Positions 61,153-64,000 of a stretch of DNA of 64,000 nucleotides are shown here, piece by piece. The first letter of the stretch is position 1. Every line of letters begins with the position of its first letter. The translations under genes and the position numbers were made by a program. The stretch is from Dactylosporangium fulvum (GTDB lineage: Bacteria > Actinomycetota > Actinomycetes > Mycobacteriales > Micromonosporaceae): NCBI RefSeq assembly GCF_025137375.1, contig NZ_CP073720.1:9820501-9884500 (forward strand), written 5' to 3'. Below the pieces are notes generated by a model. It was not told the DNA's origin, searched no databases, and was given only the letters and a program-made list of their open reading frames with translations.

Positions 61153-61737
61153 GTGGCCTTTCTCGAAGCGGTACCGGTGCCCCTGGTGGGCCTCGCGCTC
61201 GGCCTGGTCATGCTCCTCGACACCGTGCCGATCCTCGGCATCCTCATCCCGGCGGACGTCGCCATCCTCACCACGTCGGGCGTGACCGACCCGTTCAGCA
61301 GCCTCGGCTGGATCATCGCCGGCTGCCTGACCGGCTGGTCCCTGAGCTTCCTCGCCGGCCGGTTCCTCGGCGAGCACCTCCGGTCGAGCCGTTTCGGCGA
61401 CTGGATCGGCGCGGAGCGCTGGGCCACCGCCGACCGGGTGGTCCGCGAGGGCGGCAGCCGCATCCTGGTGACGGCGCCGTTCCTGCCGTTCGTCAACACG
61501 CTGGTGCCGCTGGTCGCGGGCGGGCTCCGGATGCCGTACGGCCGATTCCTGCGCAACGCCGCCATCGGTTCGGCACTGTGGGGAGGCCTCTACGTCGGCC
61601 TGGGCGAGCTCGCACAGCAGATCTCCGGGCTGCTGCCGACGGGAGACCTGACGATGGTCGTCACCGTCGCGCTCGGTCTCACGTTCGGCTGGGTGGCGCT
61701 CAAGGGCACCCGCCGGCTCGCTACCGTGCGTGATTAG
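61153..61737 (+). CDS. DedA-family (SNARE-associated) membrane protein
   Basis: A 194-residue protein from GTG 61,153. DedA features are seen: LLDTVPILGILIPADVAIL near residue 22, a re-entrant segment FLAGRFLGEHLRSSRFGDW near 72, and PFLPFVNTLVPLVAGGLRMP near 115 with Arg in the F.R...G motif, then a final helix. DedA proteins are flippases or exporters of lipid-linked or phosphate compounds. The upstream frame to 61,021 looks unreal; an ATG at 61,117 is an alternative. TATACG at 61,132-61,137 could be a -10 element, making a short leader. Confidence 0.75.
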   Translation: MAFLEAVPVPLVGLALGLVMLLDTVPILGILIPADVAILTTSGVTDPFSSLGWIIAGCLTGWSLSFLAGRFLGEHLRSSRFGDWIGAERWATADRVVREGGSRILVTAPFLPFVNTLVPLVAGGLRMPYGRFLRNAAIGSALWGGLYVGLGELAQQISGLLPTGDLTMVVTVALGLTFGWVALKGTRRLATVRD

Positions 61738-61828
61738 TCGTACGCGTTCTCGGTCCTGCGCGATCAGGCGACCGTTCGGTAATCTGGCGACGGATTCGCC
61801 TGGCGGCGCCCCTCGGCGCCAGCGAATC

Positions 61829-61955
61829 CGCCGCCGAGTCGGTCTCGACCGAGCCGGGGAACCAACCGAAGTCCCGGGGTGAATCCGCACTGCGGTAGGG
61901 GTCACTGTTCCGTCCCGAACCCGTCAGCTAACTCGGTAGGCGGCGCACGAAGGGA
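61829..61955 (+). promoter_or_regulatory. c-di-AMP (ydaO-yuaA) riboswitch
   Basis: The leader carries the conserved elements of this class in order: CCGGGGAACCA, GGGGTGAATCC, GGTAGGGG, CCCGAACCCGTCAGCTAAC, GGTAGGCG and AAGGGAAAG. The terminal stem is formed by GCCGCCGAGT near 61,829 with ACTCGG and GGCGGC near 61,932-61,945. It ends about 7 nt before the GTG start of a secreted wall-hydrolase-like protein. In actinobacteria this class usually turns such genes off when c-di-AMP is high. Confidence 0.9.
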
Positions 61956-61961
61956 AAGATC

Positions 61962-62978
61962 GTGGTCAATGTGAGACGCCGCGTTGTAGTGCTGCTGATC
62001 GCCGTGCTTGCCACCGTGGGTGCCTGGGCCGTGCCCGCATCCGGCGCGCCGGGCGACCCGACGGCCCCGCCGGACGAGGGCTCGGCCAACATGACGCTCG
62101 GCGAGACCCTGGACAAGGCCAACCGGGAGTGGCTCGACGCCCAGGCGGTGCTCGACGCCTCGAAGAAGAAACAGGCCGAGCTCAACGAGCAGGTCGTCGC
62201 GATGCAGAAGGCGATGGAGCCGGTCCGCGCGAGCGTCAACGTCATCGCCGCCGCGGCGTATCGCACCGGCGGCCTGCGGACGACCGCGGCACTCATCACC
62301 ACCGACGGGCCGGAGCAACTCCTGGACCGCATGCTGATGGTGAACACGATCGCGCGGTACAACGACCGGCAGATCGCCCAGCTGACCCGGCTCGAGGCGG
62401 AGCTCAACGTGTCGAAGAAGGCCATCGACGACGAGGTCGCCAAGCAGCAGGCCCAGACCGACATCATGGGCAAGAAGAAGCAGGACGCGGAGAAGGCGCT
62501 CGTCAAGATGGGCGGGAAGGCCAACGGATACGTCAACGTGAACTCCCCGCTGGCGAATCCGGCCCCGCGCAACGCCGACGGTTCGTGGCCGAAGGAGAAT
62601 TGCATCATCGACGACCCGACGACGTCGGGCTGCATCACGCCGCGGATGATCCACGCGGTCAAGGAAGCACGGAACGCGGGATTCACCCGCTACTATTCGT
62701 GCTTCCGGCCGTCGGGGCCGTATGAACATCCCAAGGGCCGCGCGTGCGACTTCGCCGCGCAGAGCAGCGGATTCGGCGGCGTGGCCACCGGGGGCGACAA
62801 GACCTACGGCGGCAATCTGGCCGCATTCTTCGTCCGCAACGCCAGCGCCCTGGGTGTCCTCTACGTCATCTGGTTCCGCCAGGTGTGGACCCCGGCGGCG
62901 GGCTGGCACTCCTACAGCGGCGGTAACGGCGACCCGTCGAGCGACCACACCAACCACGTGCATCTGTCGGTCTACTGA
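61962..62978 (+). CDS. secreted coiled-coil protein with C-terminal M15-like/peptidoglycan-hydrolase-type domain
   Basis: A 338-residue protein. A signal peptide (VVVLLIAVLATVGAWAVPAS, cleavage near AGA) is followed by a coiled coil (about 45-185) like those of NlpC/P60 and RipA-type hydrolases, then a globular domain (about 200-338) containing YYSCFRPSGPYEHPKGRACD and SSDHTNHVHLSVY. The H...D...H-x-H arrangement resembles a zinc-binding M15-type peptidase fold. It is under a c-di-AMP riboswitch, which in this phylum controls cell-wall remodelling genes such as resuscitation factors. The enzyme activity is inferred. Confidence 0.8.
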   Translation: MVNVRRRVVVLLIAVLATVGAWAVPASGAPGDPTAPPDEGSANMTLGETLDKANREWLDAQAVLDASKKKQAELNEQVVAMQKAMEPVRASVNVIAAAAYRTGGLRTTAALITTDGPEQLLDRMLMVNTIARYNDRQIAQLTRLEAELNVSKKAIDDEVAKQQAQTDIMGKKKQDAEKALVKMGGKANGYVNVNSPLANPAPRNADGSWPKENCIIDDPTTSGCITPRMIHAVKEARNAGFTRYYSCFRPSGPYEHPKGRACDFAAQSSGFGGVATGGDKTYGGNLAAFFVRNASALGVLYVIWFRQVWTPAAGWHSYSGGNGDPSSDHTNHVHLSVY

Positions 62979-63008
62979 GCGGTCGCTCGACGGGATCGGC
63001 CGGACCGC

Positions 63009-64000
63009 TCACGGGCGGCGGCGGGACCAGCCGAACGGGTCCTCCGCCAGGCCACGCTGGATGCCGACGATCGCATCGCGGATGGTCGACGTCACCGGGC
63101 CCTCGGTGGCGCCCGCGATCGTGAACTCGCCGTCCTTCGTCCGCGCCGTGCCGATCGACGTGATGACCACACCCGTGCCGCAGGCGAACGTCTCGCGCAG
63201 CTTGCCCGACTCCGCGTCGGCCCGCCACTCCGCCTGCGAGTAGGGGCGCTCGGCCACGCCGTAGCCGAGGTGCTCGGCCAGCCGGAGCACCGAGTCGCGG
63301 GTCACGCCCGGAAGGATGGAGCCGTTCAGCGGGGGTGTGACGAGCAGCGGCACGCCCCCGTCGTCGTAGACGAAGAAGAGGTTCATGCTGCCCGACTCCT
63401 CGATCCAGCGCTTCTCCACCGCGTCGAGGAACACCACCTGGTCGCAGCCCGCCTCCTGGGCCTGCGCCTGGGCGAGCAGGCTGGCCGCGTAGTTGGCCGC
63501 CGTCTTCACCGCGCCGGTGCCGCCGGGCGCGGCCCGCGAGTAGTCCTCCGACACCCACACCGTCACGGGCTTGGCGCCGCCGGCGAAGTAGGAGCCGGCC
63601 GGCGAGGCGATGACGGCGAACAGGTACTCCGACGACGGGCGGACACCGAGGAACGGGTCGGTCGCGATCATGAACGGGCGCAGGTAGAGGCTCTGGCCCG
63701 GGCGGGTCGGCACCCAGTCGCGGTCGGCGTCGACCAGCGTCCAGACGGCGCGCAGGAACAGTTCCTCCGGCAGCTCCGGCATCGCCAGGCGCACCGCGGT
63801 CGCGTTGAGGCGGCGCGCGTTGGCCTCCGGGCGGAAGAGCGCCACGCCACCGTCGGGCATCGCGTATGCCTTCAGGCCCTCGAAGATCTCCTGCCCGTAG
63901 TGCAGGGCCGCGGTGGCCGGCGACAGCGACAGCGGGCCGAAGGGCACCAATCGGGCGTCGTACCATCCTTTGGTATCGGCATACCGGATGGTGACCATGT
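63009..64000 (-). CDS. ilvE: branched-chain amino acid aminotransferase (start outside the window)
   Basis: A class IV PLP-dependent aminotransferase, 329 residues visible. Motifs: GLKAYAMPDGGVALFRPE near residue 41, RPFMIATDPFLGV near 105, the PLP-lysine region TGAVKTAANYA near 166, EESGSMNLFFVY near 200 and the glycine-rich LNGSILPGVTRDSVL. These are typical of IlvE, which makes or degrades leucine, isoleucine and valine with glutamate. The frame stays open to the window end and full-length enzymes have about 30-40 more residues, so the start lies outside. Confidence 0.9.
   Translation of the reverse strand, partial: MVTIRYADTKGWYDARLVPFGPLSLSPATAALHYGQEIFEGLKAYAMPDGGVALFRPEANARRLNATAVRLAMPELPEELFLRAVWTLVDADRDWVPTRPGQSLYLRPFMIATDPFLGVRPSSEYLFAVIASPAGSYFAGGAKPVTVWVSEDYSRAAPGGTGAVKTAANYAASLLAQAQAQEAGCDQVVFLDAVEKRWIEESGSMNLFFVYDDGGVPLLVTPPLNGSILPGVTRDSVLRLAEHLGYGVAERPYSQAEWRADAESGKLRETFACGTGVVITSIGTARTKDGEFTIAGATEGPVTSTIRDAIVGIQRGLAEDPFGWSRRRP

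Overview
The window is high-GC DNA with the gene content of an actinomycete: a SARP/AfsR-type regulator, a Pgl (BREX type 2) phage-defence operon, an actinobacterial c-di-AMP riboswitch and NarL-type two-component pairs. The style is compatible with Micromonosporaceae, but I cannot fix the genus from sequence alone. Its main structure is one mobile element of about 37 kb (roughly 3,647-40,679) inserted in a protein-coding gene, with ordinary chromosome on both sides.

Left flank (1-3,647): the end of a membrane transport protein, an FAD-linked oxidoreductase, and the 3' end of a SARP-type regulator without its start. Right flank begins (43,175-40,671, minus strand) with the 5' part of a SARP regulator without its end. 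Joining the two pieces at a shared GTGC (plus strand) restores one frame of about 1,128 codons, so the element splits this regulator. The tyrosine integrase gene ends about 100 bp from the right junction.

Inside the element, 3.9-25.4 kb is a complete BREX type 2 system: pglW, pglX, pglY, pglZ, brxD and brxHI in one operon with start/stop overlaps. A second, divergent PglX-type methyltransferase lies on the opposite strand, and an 87-residue membrane protein lies between the two transcription directions. Next, 25.4-32.1 kb on the minus strand is a compact cluster I cannot match to a named system. It holds a DUF4365-type protein, an unknown 360-residue protein, a winged-helix-like protein, a 1,021-residue fusion of an AAA-like ATPase with a HerA/VirD4-like ATPase, and two PD-(D/E)XK-like proteins. 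This is the best candidate for an undescribed defence system. A 38-nt tRNA-Arg(CCU) half at 32.86 kb suggests the element is a composite of older elements. From 33.2 to 40.6 kb come toxin-antitoxin genes and remnants, an XRE regulator, a 0.65-kb region packed with two kinds of short repeat (TGACA, then CTCACA), two replication-relaxation-like proteins, an excisionase-like protein and the integrase. I see no relaxase, FtsK-type translocase or replicase in the element.

Right flank: decayed two-component genes (43.2-43.9 kb); a DeoR-regulated sugar-phosphate cluster (SIS isomerase, PfkB kinase, class II aldolase); a secreted CBM6-DUF1996 protein with a LacI-type operator and a strong terminator; a NarL-type sensor kinase with two response regulators; a well-folded structured RNA candidate at 52.28 kb before a small ORF; a DHA2 efflux pump with a MarR regulator; a repeat-rich region with a broken gene, TetR-type operators and minisatellites (54.5-56.9 kb); a MASE1 sensor kinase with a receiver protein; a plasmid-type membrane protein with a ribbon-helix-helix partner; a DedA protein; a c-di-AMP riboswitch before a secreted wall-hydrolase-like protein; and the start-truncated end of ilvE.
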